A stretch of DNA of 64,000 nt from Sphingomonadaceae bacterium (GCA_947477745.1 CANJUF010000009.1:20251-84250), one strand, 5' to 3'; positions 42,376-51,123 are shown, counted from the stretch's first letter. Notes: generated from the sequence alone by a model not told the origin. Program-made: numbers and translations.

Positions 42376-43923
42376 GTGACCAAAGCCTTGTCGATTCCCG
42401 AAGATCCCCGCCAAGCCACCACCTTCCCGCAGTTCATCCGCTCCGCCGCTGCGAAATTCGGCGACGAGCTGTTCGGCAGGCTGGAGGACGGCGAGGGGCC
42501 GGACGATACGCTGACATATCGCCAGATCGACGATCGCTCGGCCGAAATGGCGCGCGGCTTCCTCGCGCGCGGCATCGGCAAGGGCACGCGCGTCGGCTTC
42601 ATCTATGGCAACAACCCGTCCTTCGTGATCGTGCTGTCGGCCTTGGCGCGGATCGGCGCGGTCGCCATCCCGATCAGCACGCTGATCAAGGGCAATGAGC
42701 TGGTCCGCGTGCTGCGCCAGTGCGACGTATCGACGCTGATCGTCCAGCGCGAGCTGCTCGGGCGCGATTATGTCGAGCGGCTGTGCGAGGCGCTTCCCGG
42801 TCTCGCCGAGGCCAAACCGGGCATGCTGTTCCTGCCGCAGGCTCCTTACCTGCGCTGGGTCGTATCGACCGGCGAGGGCCTGCCGCCGGCGCTGTTGCAG
42901 CTTGGCGATATCGTGGCGGGCGGCGCGGCGGTTGACCTCTCGATCCTGCACGAAGTCGAAGCCGAGGTGCATTCCTCCGACCAGATGATCGAGATCTACA
43001 CGTCCGGTTCGATGGCGCTGCCCAAAGGGGTCAAGCACAACCACGGCCCGGTGCTGTTCCGCGCCGAATATGTCGGGCGCATGCAGGGCGCCAAGCGCGG
43101 GGTGGAGGGCTACTGCTTCCTGCCGATGTTCTGGGTTGGCGGGCTGACGATCACCCTGCTGCCCAACTGGGCGCACGGCGCGCCGACGCTGTTCACCAAT
43201 GTGACCCGCATAGACAGCCGCTCGGCCATGGGCACGGTCCTCAGCGACGAGGACATGGAAAACATGGGAAAGAACATGTTCAAGCCCTACTGGGGCCTGG
43301 GCATGACCGAAACGCTTGGCCCCTATTCCTTTGGCGACGACTTTCGCGCGCCCGGCAGGCCGATGTGCGCACCGATGGACCACTTTGCCGAACGCTATGA
43401 CGTGCGCGTCGCCGACGAGAACGACCAGCCTGTCGGTGATGGCGAGATCGGCGAGATGCAGGTGCGCGGTTATCCGGTGACGCCTGGCTTCCACAAGATC
43501 GAAAAGAGCGAGATGTTCACCGCCGACGGCTATTTCCACACCGGCGACCTGTGCCTCGTCGATGGAACGCGCGTCCACTTCATCGGGCGCAGTGGCGACA
43601 TGATCAAGACCGCCAGCTCGAACGTTTCTCCTGCCGAGGTCGAACTGGAAATGCAGACTCTTCCAGAAATCGAGAATGCCTATGTGACCGGGCTTCCCGA
43701 CAAGGAGCGCGGCCAGATCGTCGCCGCTGCGGTGATCGCGCGCGAAGGCGCAGGCGAGCTCGATTTCGGCGCTATCGAAGCGCAGCTCCGCCGCAACATG
43801 TCGGGCTACAAGGTGCCGCGCGCCTATGTGCAGATCCAGCGCGAGGAAGTGCCGATGCTGCATTCGAACAAGGTGTCGAAACGGCTGCTCTCGGACCTGC
43901 TGGTCAGCAAGCTGGGGCGGTAA
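42376..43923 (+). CDS. adenylate-forming CoA ligase with shortened core
   Basis: 515 aa. The start is GTG with GGGAGAGAG upstream. It has the P-loop YTSGSMALPKGVKH (residues 208-221, where TSGTTG is usual), A5 YWGLGMTETLGPYSF (305-319), HTGDLCLVDGTRVHFIGRSGDMIKT, SSNVSPAEVE and a final NKVSK. The distance from P-loop to A5 is about 95 residues, against about 138-145 in the two other ligases of this window, so a segment of about 45 residues is missing. It may still activate a carboxylate to acyl-CoA, with altered specificity or reduced activity. Confidence 0.82.
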   Translation: MTKALSIPEDPRQATTFPQFIRSAAAKFGDELFGRLEDGEGPDDTLTYRQIDDRSAEMARGFLARGIGKGTRVGFIYGNNPSFVIVLSALARIGAVAIPISTLIKGNELVRVLRQCDVSTLIVQRELLGRDYVERLCEALPGLAEAKPGMLFLPQAPYLRWVVSTGEGLPPALLQLGDIVAGGAAVDLSILHEVEAEVHSSDQMIEIYTSGSMALPKGVKHNHGPVLFRAEYVGRMQGAKRGVEGYCFLPMFWVGGLTITLLPNWAHGAPTLFTNVTRIDSRSAMGTVLSDEDMENMGKNMFKPYWGLGMTETLGPYSFGDDFRAPGRPMCAPMDHFAERYDVRVADENDQPVGDGEIGEMQVRGYPVTPGFHKIEKSEMFTADGYFHTGDLCLVDGTRVHFIGRSGDMIKTASSNVSPAEVELEMQTLPEIENAYVTGLPDKERGQIVAAAVIAREGAGELDFGAIEAQLRRNMSGYKVPRAYVQIQREEVPMLHSNKVSKRLLSDLLVSKLGR

Positions 43924-43932
43924 GCGTCTTTC

Positions 43933-44005
43933 CGTCACCCCGGCGCAGGCCGGGGTCCAGTCCGTTCATTCTGATAACTGGATTCCGGCTTGCGCCGGAA
44001 TGACG
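43933..44005. repeat. palindromic intergenic repeat RE1, copy 3
   Basis: CGTCACCCCGGCGCAGGCCGG and then CTGGATTCCGG...GCCGGAATGACG, the same element and direction as 40079-40148. It fills nearly the whole gap between convergent ligase and P450 ends. Confidence 0.87.
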
Positions 44006-44008
44006 CAA

Positions 44009-45295
44009 TTACCTCAGCAACACCGGTACCGCCGTCGGCCCGCGCTGTTCGAAGCCGCCGCCGATCTCGGGCAACGGCTCGCCCGGATCGAGCCGGATGT
44101 TCGGAAACGAATCGAGCAGTGCGCCGATCGCGTGCATCATTTCCACCTTGGCGACATTCATGCCGAGGCAGCGGTGGACGCCGAGACCGAACGCCATGTT
44201 GCTCAGCTTGGGGCGGTTGATGTCGAATGCATCAGGATTGTCCCATCGCGAAGGATCGCGGTTGGCGGGACCGATGCCCACTTCGACGATGTCGCCTTGG
44301 GCGATCTTGTGGCCGTAGAGCTCGGTATCGCAGGTGGCGTTGCGATAGAAGAACGGCGCGGTCGGGTTCCAGCGCAGCGATTCGTCGACCGCGTCGTCGA
44401 GCAGCGAACGATCGGCCTTGACCTGCTCAAGCTGCTCGGGGTGCGTCAGCAGCGCCAGCAGGGTGATCCCCATCTGCCGCCACGAGGTGCCGCCGCCGGC
44501 GATCATGACGATCTTGGCCATGTGCATGATCTCGCGGTCAGTCATCGGTCGCGGATCCTCGCCCGGCAGGCGGACGGTTGCGTCGAGCAGGGAACTGACC
44601 AGATCGCTGGTCGGCTTGGCGCGGCGCTCCTCAATCAGGCCAAGCAGGATTTTCTCGACCAGCAGGAAGTTCTTGTAACGCTCCTCGGGCGGGACGCCGG
44701 CGTTCTCGACGCTGTTGACGTGGGCGTGGCGGAACCGCAGCGCCTCGTCGCCTTCCAGCCCGATCGCGGTGGTGATGGTGTAGACCGGGATGCGCGCGCA
44801 GATTTCCATATTGAGATCGGCGCGGTCGCGGGTCTTGAGCCTGTCGACCAGCCGTTCGACGATCGAATCGATGGTGAACTCGCGCCACCAGCCGGTCGCT
44901 TCGGGCATCAGGAACTTGGGCTGGATCGTGCGGCGAAAGGCGCGGTGCTTCGGCGGGTCCATCTCGAGCACTGAAAGCGTCTGCTCGCCAGCCTCATTGG
45001 GCTGATGCGAGATGGCGTTGGAAAAGGTCGTCGGATCGCGAAACACCGCCTCGCAGGCCTCGTAAGTCAGCACTGTCCAGTGCTGCTTGCCCTTCATGCC
45101 GGGGTGACGCAGGTGATCGGTCGGCAAGCCAAGCAGTTCGCGCAGCTTGCCCTTGTGAACCGGTGCCTTGTCACGCAGCGCGGCGATCTCGTCGGTGACG
45201 TCGCGGTCGATATAGTTGCCCATATGCTTCGCTTCTTCGCGAACGTCATAGAGCTTGCCGTAAAGCGGATCGTCCGCTGTCAGGACGTCTTCCAT
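44009..45295 (-). CDS. cytochrome P450
   Basis: 428 aa. I-helix MIAGGGTSWRQMG, K-helix DESLRWN (E-x-x-R), haem loop FGLGVHRCLGMNVAKVE near residue 373. AGGGGAGA precedes the ATG. It differs from the tandem P450s upstream in the window in the longer N-terminus and I-helix (GGGTS rather than AGLDT). It follows the amidohydrolase on the same strand after 81 bases, so it is probably controlled from the promoter with operator site A. Being in the putative IclR regulon with a CoA ligase and kinases, it may hydroxylate an acid at an inner carbon. Confidence 0.93.
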   Translation of the reverse strand: MEDVLTADDPLYGKLYDVREEAKHMGNYIDRDVTDEIAALRDKAPVHKGKLRELLGLPTDHLRHPGMKGKQHWTVLTYEACEAVFRDPTTFSNAISHQPNEAGEQTLSVLEMDPPKHRAFRRTIQPKFLMPEATGWWREFTIDSIVERLVDRLKTRDRADLNMEICARIPVYTITTAIGLEGDEALRFRHAHVNSVENAGVPPEERYKNFLLVEKILLGLIEERRAKPTSDLVSSLLDATVRLPGEDPRPMTDREIMHMAKIVMIAGGGTSWRQMGITLLALLTHPEQLEQVKADRSLLDDAVDESLRWNPTAPFFYRNATCDTELYGHKIAQGDIVEVGIGPANRDPSRWDNPDAFDINRPKLSNMAFGLGVHRCLGMNVAKVEMMHAIGALLDSFPNIRLDPGEPLPEIGGGFEQRGPTAVPVLLR

Positions 45296-45376
45296 GCCTA
45301 TCTCCCCTTGACGGCAAAACCGCGCCGGACCGTGATGGCCCGACGCGGCTCGCGTCATGTCATTCAGCCTGTCGCA

Positions 45377-46576
45377 TCAATCGACGCGCAGGAACTTCTT
45401 GGCGTTGTTGCAGATGATGTCGCGAATTTCGTTTTCGGGAACGCCCTCGAAATCGCGGAGGATCACCTGGTGCGAGTTCGGGAAAGTGGTTTCCGAATGC
45501 GGATAGTCCGACGACCACATGATGTTCTTGCCGCCCGGCTGGTGGCGCAGCAGGATGCCGGTGCGATCGTTGATGAACGAGCCCCAGATGTTCTGATCCA
45601 TGTAGAAGCTGGGCGGGTTCTGGAGCTTGCTCTCGGTCCAGTAGCGCTGCTTTTCCCAGGTCCGGTCGCAGTATTCGGCGAACCAGGCCATCCAGCCCAC
45701 GCCCGATTCGACCGAGGCGATGCGCAGCTTGGGGAAGCGGTCGAACACGCCGTTGTAGATCAGGATGCCGATCGGCTCCGCCATCGCCATCTTGCTCATC
45801 GGCATGTCGGCGAGGAAGAATTCCTTCTGGCCGAAACGCGGCGTGCGTCCGCCAAGGTGGAAAGTCAGCGCAAGGTCGAGGTCGACAATGGTCGCCCAGA
45901 ACTTGTCGAATGCCGGATCGCTGTACTGCAGCGGGCTGTCACGGTCGCCGGTGAGCGCCGAGACCTGTCCATCCGAAAGCGCGGCGACGCCCGAGCTGGT
46001 CTTCCAGGCTTCCGCGTTCTGCGGGAAGGCGGGCATGTTGATCGCCTTGAAGCCCATCTTGGCGAGCTTCTTCACCTGTTCGACCGTCTCGTCGATATCG
46101 CGCATGGTGACATAGCCGACCGGGAACAGACGGTCCGGCGCGGCCTGCGCGAAGTCCATCACCCAGCGGTTGTAGGCATCGTAGCTGGCGATGTAGAGCT
46201 CGTTGTCCTTGGTGCCGAGCGGGCCGCCGCCGAACATCAGGGCATAGTCCATGCCGTCCGTTTCCATGTCGGAAAGGCGGATCTCGGGATCCCAGATCGG
46301 ACGCACGTCGGTGACGCGGCCCTTCATCTTGAAGTTCTTGCCGGTGCGGCCAGCCTGGTTGTTGATCATCATGAACGGGCTCTTCTTGCCCTCGAACACG
46401 ATGTAGTCGGCGTCTTCCTCGTGAACCAGCTGCGGCGCGCGGCTCTTCAGGTGGTCGGGCAGATAGTTCGCCCACATGTCCTTGGGCGGATCGATATGGG
46501 CATCGATGTCGAAGATCGGGCCAAGGTGCCAGTTCTCGACCTTGCCACTGACGATTTGCGGATCGGCTTCACTCAT
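45377..46576 (-). CDS. metal-dependent amidohydrolase (amidohydrolase 2 / ACMSD-like)
   Basis: 399 aa, TIM-barrel PF04909-type. FDIDAHIDPPKDMW shows the D-x-H metal motif near residue 23, further His in FHLGGR and the SSDYPHSETTFPNSH strand with Asp. The family has decarboxylases and hydrolases acting on aromatic or cyclic acids. AAGGAG precedes the ATG. No signal peptide. It leads a two-gene operon with the P450. Confidence 0.85.
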   Translation of the reverse strand: MSEADPQIVSGKVENWHLGPIFDIDAHIDPPKDMWANYLPDHLKSRAPQLVHEEDADYIVFEGKKSPFMMINNQAGRTGKNFKMKGRVTDVRPIWDPEIRLSDMETDGMDYALMFGGGPLGTKDNELYIASYDAYNRWVMDFAQAAPDRLFPVGYVTMRDIDETVEQVKKLAKMGFKAINMPAFPQNAEAWKTSSGVAALSDGQVSALTGDRDSPLQYSDPAFDKFWATIVDLDLALTFHLGGRTPRFGQKEFFLADMPMSKMAMAEPIGILIYNGVFDRFPKLRIASVESGVGWMAWFAEYCDRTWEKQRYWTESKLQNPPSFYMDQNIWGSFINDRTGILLRHQPGGKNIMWSSDYPHSETTFPNSHQVILRDFEGVPENEIRDIICNNAKKFLRVD

Positions 46577-46614
46577 GTCCCAAACTCCTTATTCGAATAC
46601 CGGTTTCGATTTAA

Positions 46615-46628
46615 TTCGAAATAGAGAA
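46615..46628. promoter_or_regulatory. putative IclR operator, site A
   Basis: TTCGAAATAGAGAA, 39 bases upstream of the amidohydrolase start. It overlaps a second inverted repeat, TTTCGA-TTTAAT-TCGAAA (46604-46621). With the next three bases its 17-base core is identical to site B1 read on the opposite strand. Confidence 0.6.
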
Positions 46629-46717
46629 TTTATTATCGCGATTTTGAACGCAAGAGTCAAGCTGCTCCTGCGCCTGTCATTGCGGAATGACGCAGCTTAC
46701 CACCAGTCCGGCACGCT

Positions 46718-47926
46718 TCAAAACACAACGCCCTTTACCTTGAGGTCGATGATTGCGTCCTCGTCGTAGCCGAGCGAATCGAGGATCGCATCGCTGTCCG
46801 CGCCGAGGTCGGGCGAGCGCCGCGCCTTCATCGGTTCGCCGTCGAACATCCATGGCATGGTGACGAGCGGGATCGTCGTGCCGTCGCCGTAGTCGACCGT
46901 CTGGATCATGTTGTTGGCGACGACCTGCGGGTCCTTGTGGATCTCGCCGACGTGCTGGACAATGTCCCACTGGCCGTCCTGAGCCCCGAGAATCTCGCGC
47001 CATTCGTCAACCGTGTGCGAAGCGAACAGCGCGGTCATTTCGGGCATACAGGTGTCGATGTTCTCGCGCCGCAGCGCGTCGGTCGCATAGTCGGGATTGG
47101 CGGCAAGGTCGGGGCGGCCGGCGGCTTCGCAGAACCCCTTCCAGTACTTGTCGGCCTGCAGCATGCACAGCGCGACGAAGCGGTCGTCCTTGGTGCGGTA
47201 TGTGTGGACGAGCACGTTGAACGGCTTGGGGTTGGGCGGCTTGGGGAACTTGAGGATGCCGTCCATCGTCGATTGCCCGATCAGCCGCTGCATCGACCAC
47301 ATCGCCGTGCCCAGCAGCGAGACATCGACTTCCGAGCCTTCGCCGGTGCGTTCGCGCTTGGCCAGCGCCGCGCAGATCGCGCCCGCGAGCATCGCGCCCG
47401 ACATGGTGTCGCCGAACGCCGGCCCGGGCGCGGGCACGGGATAAGGCGCACCGTCCTCTGTCATGGTCGAGGAGATGCCGCCGCGCGCCCAGTAGGTGAT
47501 CGAATCGTAGCCGCCCTTTTCGTTCTCCGGGCCTTTGGGACCGGTGCCGCGGCCCGAGGCGTAGACGATGCCGGGAAACTTGGCGCGGATCGATTCGGCG
47601 TCGATGCCCATCCTCCTGCGCGCCGGAGGCAGCAGGTTGGTGAGGAACACGTCGGCGCCCTCGCACAGCTTCATCAAAACCTCGCGCCCTTCCTCCATCT
47701 TGAGGTCGAGCGTGATCGAGCGCTTGCCGCGGTTGTAGCTTTCCCAGGAAAGGTCGACGCGCGACTTGTCCATGCCGCCGATGTTGAGGCCGCGCAGCGG
47801 ATCGCCGCTCGGCGGTTCGACCTTGATCACGTCGGCGCCGAGATCGGACAGCACCCCGCCGCAAGAGGGCACGAACGCCCACATCGCCACTTCGACAACC
47901 TTGAAGCCTTCAAGCGGTCTGCTCAT
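46718..47926 (-). CDS. CaiB/BaiF CoA-transferase (second copy)
   Basis: 402 aa. N-terminal GFKVVEVAMWAFVPSCGGVLSDLGADVIKVEPPSGDPLRG, the GKRSITLDLKMEEG segment, and the central FGDTMSGAMLAGAICAALAKRERTGEGSEVDVSLLGTA, where the catalytic Asp is in GDTM. It is a full-length family member. The ATG for MSRPLEG is preferred with GAGGATCGG upstream; an upstream ATG at 47944 is possible. It is divergent from the second phosphotransferase with two operator-like sites between them. It probably loads CoA onto, or exchanges CoA between, acids of this regulon. Confidence 0.9.
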   Translation of the reverse strand: MSRPLEGFKVVEVAMWAFVPSCGGVLSDLGADVIKVEPPSGDPLRGLNIGGMDKSRVDLSWESYNRGKRSITLDLKMEEGREVLMKLCEGADVFLTNLLPPARRRMGIDAESIRAKFPGIVYASGRGTGPKGPENEKGGYDSITYWARGGISSTMTEDGAPYPVPAPGPAFGDTMSGAMLAGAICAALAKRERTGEGSEVDVSLLGTAMWSMQRLIGQSTMDGILKFPKPPNPKPFNVLVHTYRTKDDRFVALCMLQADKYWKGFCEAAGRPDLAANPDYATDALRRENIDTCMPEMTALFASHTVDEWREILGAQDGQWDIVQHVGEIHKDPQVVANNMIQTVDYGDGTTIPLVTMPWMFDGEPMKARRSPDLGADSDAILDSLGYDEDAIIDLKVKGVVF

Positions 47927-47998
47927 TCCGATCCTCGATTTCATGCTATCCGGGGTATGGACCGCGTTGTCCGGCGCTCTGCCGACGCTCGTCCAAAA

Positions 47999-48032
47999 TT
48001 CTCTATTTCGAAGCATTGAACGAAATAGCGAA
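47999..48032. promoter_or_regulatory. putative IclR operators, sites B1 and B2
   Basis: TTCTCTATTTCGAA (47999-48012) and aaCGAAATAGCGAA (48019-48032) are two copies in opposite orientation, six bases apart, midway in the divergent gap between CoA-transferase and phosphotransferase. A pair of sites could let a single regulator control both directions. Confidence 0.6.
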
Positions 48033-48070
48033 TTGGGTCAATACGGCCCCGAGAGCCATAAAAGTGAGAG

Positions 48071-49147
48071 ATGCCGCCAATGTCCAGCCAAGTCAAAGTG
48101 CCCGCCCAGCCCGCCGTCGCGGTTCCTGCAACCGCCGCGCAGGCGCTCGATCCGGCCTGGCTTTCGCAGGCGCTCGCGAGCATCAGCGGAGGCAAGGCGG
48201 TCACCTCGGTCGAACAGGTCGAATACCTCAAGACCATGGCGACCAAGATCCGCTTCGCCGTCACTTTCGAAGGTTCGGACGAGAAGGTGGCGCTGTGCGT
48301 CAAGGGCCTGCTCGACGTCGACGAGGGCAACGCCAGCCTGGGTTCGACCTGCGTGGCCGAGGCCGATTTCTACTGCAAGCTTGCGCCGCATATGCAGGTC
48401 CGGGTGCCCGAATGCGTCGTCGCGGTGATCGACCGCGAGGCGCAGAACGCGACGATCATCATGCGCGATGTGATCGCGGGAGGCGGAAGCTTCTGCTCCG
48501 CGCTCGACATCTTCACCGCCGACGATGCCGCCTCCAGCCTGGCCGAGCTTGCCGTGCTCCATGCCTCGCAAGGCGTGCTCGCGCAGCAGGGCTGGATCGA
48601 ACCGCGCGCCTCGCAGATCGCCCGCTCGCTCGGCTTCACGGGCGAATCGATCCAGGCGCTGATGAACGATCCGCGCGGCGACAATCTTTCCGCCGAGGTG
48701 CGCAATGGCGACAACATCCTCGCCGCGATGCGCAAGTTCGCCGACCTTTCCGACACCCGGCCGCAGTTCATGCTTCACGGCGACAGTCACGCGGGCAACA
48801 TCTTCCGCACTGCCCAGGGCCTTGGCCTGATCGACTGGCAAGTGATCCAGCGCGGCGCATGGTCGCTCGATGTCGCCTATCACCTGAACGCGGTGCTGCC
48901 GGTCGAAGTGGCGGAAAAGGACGAGCGCCGCCTTCTGAACGATTACCTCTCTCGCATGCGCGCGTCGGGCATGGACATGCCGAATGACGAGGACGCCTGG
49001 ACGCAATACCGCGAAGGCGTCGCTTACGGCCTGTTCATGTGGGCGATCACGCGGCGGGTCGATCCGCCGATCATCCACCGCTTCACCGACCGGCTCGGCA
49101 AGGCGGCGATGCGGCACGATACGTTCCGGCTGCTCGGGATCGTCTGA
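48071..49147 (+). CDS. kinase-fold phosphotransferase (APH/choline-kinase-like)
   Basis: 358 aa. Catalytic loop FMLHGDSHAGNIFR (HGDxxxxN) and metal loop GLIDWQVIQRGAWSLDVAYHL are intact, with the nucleotide-binding lobe KIRFAVTFEGSDEKVALCVKG. Closest family group is the ecdysteroid-kinase-like/phosphotransferase type seen in catabolic clusters. Substrate unknown; with the other phosphotransferase in the same putative regulon, phosphorylation of a hydroxy-acid CoA ester or of a sterol-like hydroxyl are both possible. Its start could also be the second Met. Confidence 0.82.
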   Translation: MPPMSSQVKVPAQPAVAVPATAAQALDPAWLSQALASISGGKAVTSVEQVEYLKTMATKIRFAVTFEGSDEKVALCVKGLLDVDEGNASLGSTCVAEADFYCKLAPHMQVRVPECVVAVIDREAQNATIIMRDVIAGGGSFCSALDIFTADDAASSLAELAVLHASQGVLAQQGWIEPRASQIARSLGFTGESIQALMNDPRGDNLSAEVRNGDNILAAMRKFADLSDTRPQFMLHGDSHAGNIFRTAQGLGLIDWQVIQRGAWSLDVAYHLNAVLPVEVAEKDERRLLNDYLSRMRASGMDMPNDEDAWTQYREGVAYGLFMWAITRRVDPPIIHRFTDRLGKAAMRHDTFRLLGIV

Positions 49148-49276
49148 CACCGAGCGGCGCACGAAAGGCCGAAAAATCGCCTGCGGAAAAGGCCTACGGG
49201 CTTTTACCGATGCAGTGCGCCACCCAGATTTTACCAGGATCGTTCACCATGCCTGTCAATCCAAAAGGAGGGACAC

Positions 49277-50104
49277 ATGGCAGTCATCAATACCAATATC
49301 AGCTCGATCAAGGCTACCAATGCTTCGAATTCGGCCAACAAGATGCTTGGCACCGCGATGGAGCGCCTGTCGACCGGCAAGCGCATCAACAGCGCCAAGG
49401 ACGATGCCGCCGGCATGGCGATTGCAGCATCGATGACCGCGTCGGTGCGCGGCATGAGCCAGGGCATCCGCAACGCCAACGATGGCATCTCGCTAGCCCA
49501 GACGGCCGAAGGCGCGCTTTCCGAAGTCACCAACATGGTCCAGCGTATTCGCGAGCTGGCCACCCAGTCGGCTTCGGGTACTTACCAGGATGCCACCGAC
49601 CGCGTGTACATGCAGTCCGAAGTCGATGAGCTTACCGCGCAGATCGACCAGGTCATCACCAACACCAAGTTCAACGGCGTGCAGCTGTTCGACGGCACCA
49701 CCGCGACGGTGACGGTGCAGACGGGTGCGGCCTCGGGCGACACCGTCGATCTCGTCATGGCGGACCTTACCGCGCTGGCTGCCAGCGGCGGTGCGGCGGG
49801 CTCCTACGACGTTTCGAGCGCGACTGCAGCGAACACACTGCTCGGCACGCTCGATACCGAACTCGACACCCTTTCGAGCGCCCGCGCCACGCTTGGCGCC
49901 GGGCAGAACCGCCTCGAATCGGTGGTCAACAACCTGACCAGCAACGTCACCAACCTTTCCGAAGCCCGCAGCCGGATCGAGGACACCGACTATTCGGTGG
50001 AAACGACCGCCATGGCCAAGGCCCAGATCTTGAGCCAGGCCTCGACGGCGATGATCGCGCAGGCCAACCAGAGCCAGCAGAACGTGCTGTCGCTGCTCAA
50101 ATAA
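49277..50104 (+). CDS. flagellin, short type
   Basis: 275 aa. The N-terminal D0/D1 region [49 protein letters not shown] and C-terminal [46 protein letters not shown] are well kept; the variable middle is only about 60 residues, so D2/D3 are missing, as in other alphaproteobacteria. A strong AAAGGAGGG site is present, and a perfect terminator follows. No other flagellar gene is in the window. Confidence 0.97.
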   Translation: MAVINTNISSIKATNASNSANKMLGTAMERLSTGKRINSAKDDAAGMAIAASMTASVRGMSQGIRNANDGISLAQTAEGALSEVTNMVQRIRELATQSASGTYQDATDRVYMQSEVDELTAQIDQVITNTKFNGVQLFDGTTATVTVQTGAASGDTVDLVMADLTALAASGGAAGSYDVSSATAANTLLGTLDTELDTLSSARATLGAGQNRLESVVNNLTSNVTNLSEARSRIEDTDYSVETTAMAKAQILSQASTAMIAQANQSQQNVLSLLK

Positions 50105-50139
50105 CCTCGCTCAGCAGATCAGTACCCGCTTAGTCACCG

Positions 50140-50175
50140 TGTCCGGAAGGTCTGCCTGATCTTCCGGACATTTTT
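50140..50175 (+). terminator. intrinsic terminator after flagellin
   Basis: TGTCCGGAAG-(11-base loop)-CTTCCGGACA is a perfect 10-bp stem followed by five T, 35 bases after the flagellin stop. It is the clearest rho-independent terminator in the window. Confidence 0.9.
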
Positions 50176-50329
50176 CGTTGGAGGACCGGCTCGGCACGGC
50201 GGCGGTGCGGAAGGTTAGGCTCCGGGTGCGGTCTGGCGGCAATTGGCCACGTAGCGACTGATTGGCAGGTTTCGGATAGGTCAGCCCGCCGACCTCCAGC
50301 GGGTTTGGCGTGGGAAGCGGAAATTACCA

Positions 50330-50632
50330 TTAAGCCTCCGAACCCCAATCATCCGGTTGCCTTGCCCAAGGTTCGCCAGGGGCAAGGCGCGTTGCTGACC
50401 GACCGGGAAGAAGGGTGGCAATCTCGTCAATGTCGGGGTGCCGGTCTATAACCTCTGACATGGCGACCACGAGCGCCGTCGCCGCGTCGGTCGGTTCTCC
50501 GTCCATGAACGCCCACGAATGGTCGTCCTCGTAGTGCGTGGCGACGAGAACGGGGTGACCCGCGATCACCGAGCGACAGGTGATGCAGGCAACGTTCGGC
50601 GCTTGATCGAACTTCCAATTCGTACTCTTCAT
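50330..50632 (-). CDS. conserved hypothetical protein (small, Cys-pair N-terminus)
   Basis: 100 aa. FDQAPNVACITCRSVIAGHPVLVATHYEDDHSWAFMDGEP starts with a CxxC pair, and the rest is ATALVVAMSEVIDRHPDIDEIATLLPGRSATRLAPGEPW. I recognise the overall pattern as a widespread small protein of unknown function, possibly related to DUF2185-type immunity proteins, but cannot assign it. GAGGACGG precedes the ATG. It has no close partner gene; 154 bases on its downstream side back to the flagellin terminator show nothing recognisable. Confidence 0.6.
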   Translation of the reverse strand: MKSTNWKFDQAPNVACITCRSVIAGHPVLVATHYEDDHSWAFMDGEPTDAATALVVAMSEVIDRHPDIDEIATLLPGRSATRLAPGEPWARQPDDWGSEA

Positions 50633-50746
50633 TACCGTCCTCGCATGGCATCCGCCACGTTATCGGGTCCGGAACGGCAGCTCTCAGCTCACCCCACAGA
50701 CTAGCGACCGACAATGTCGCGGCTGCTTATTTCACAAGCGATGCCT

Positions 50747-51112
50747 TTATGCGGCAGCATCGCCCGTGAAGCGGATCGGGCCATTGCTGACGAAGAAATA
50801 GACGCAGTCTTCGAGCGTTGTCGTGGCGTCGTGGACCGCGCCCGCCGGTTCATAGCCATAGTCGCCCGGACCATATTCCGCATCGCGCACCGCGATCCTG
50901 CCGCCGAGCATGATGAAATGCGCATCGTGCAGATGGACGTGCGGCGGCGCGGTGTAGCCTTTGGTCCAGCGGATCAGGCTCGCCGATTTTTCGGTCTTTG
51001 GGTCGGCCCAGAGTTGCTTCAACCAGGCCATGCCGGGATGCGTTTCGACCCAGTCCTTGTCTGCCGCGCCGGCAAGCGCCAGCGGGATTTGCGCTGCGAT
51101 CGTTTCGGTCAT
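50747..51112 (-). CDS. cupin-domain protein
   Basis: 121 aa. Single cupin fold with metal ligands in PPHVHLHDAHFIML, YGPGDYGYEPAGAVHDATT. It resembles ChrR-like or acetylacetone-cleaving-type small cupins and could be a metal enzyme or small-molecule binder. AGGAG precedes the ATG. It follows a dienelactone-hydrolase-like gene by 11 bases, so they are co-transcribed. Confidence 0.8.
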   Translation of the reverse strand: MTETIAAQIPLALAGAADKDWVETHPGMAWLKQLWADPKTEKSASLIRWTKGYTAPPHVHLHDAHFIMLGGRIAVRDAEYGPGDYGYEPAGAVHDATTTLEDCVYFFVSNGPIRFTGDAAA

Positions 51113-51123
51113 GCGATGAACTC

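Noticed and set aside
42052..43938. 628-codon open frame on the - strand opposite phosphotransferase and ligase
   Set aside because: No recognisable domain, and the opposite strand has two complete conserved proteins.
45005..46624. 539-codon open frame on the + strand opposite P450 and amidohydrolase
   Set aside because: Composition is that of a shadow frame, it crosses two real genes and has no family motif.
46676..46691. GTCATT-GCGG-AATGAC hairpin after the CoA-transferase gene as a terminator
   Set aside because: Short stem and no T-run; it resembles half of the RE1 repeat rather than a terminator.
40253..49147. Phosphotransferases as antibiotic-resistance genes
   Set aside because: They are embedded among CoA ligase, P450 and CoA-transferase genes with shared operators and lack a mobile-element setting.
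50176..50329. Gap after the flagellin terminator searched for a gene or small RNA
   Set aside because: No open frame with a ribosome site and no convincing hairpin or promoter was seen.
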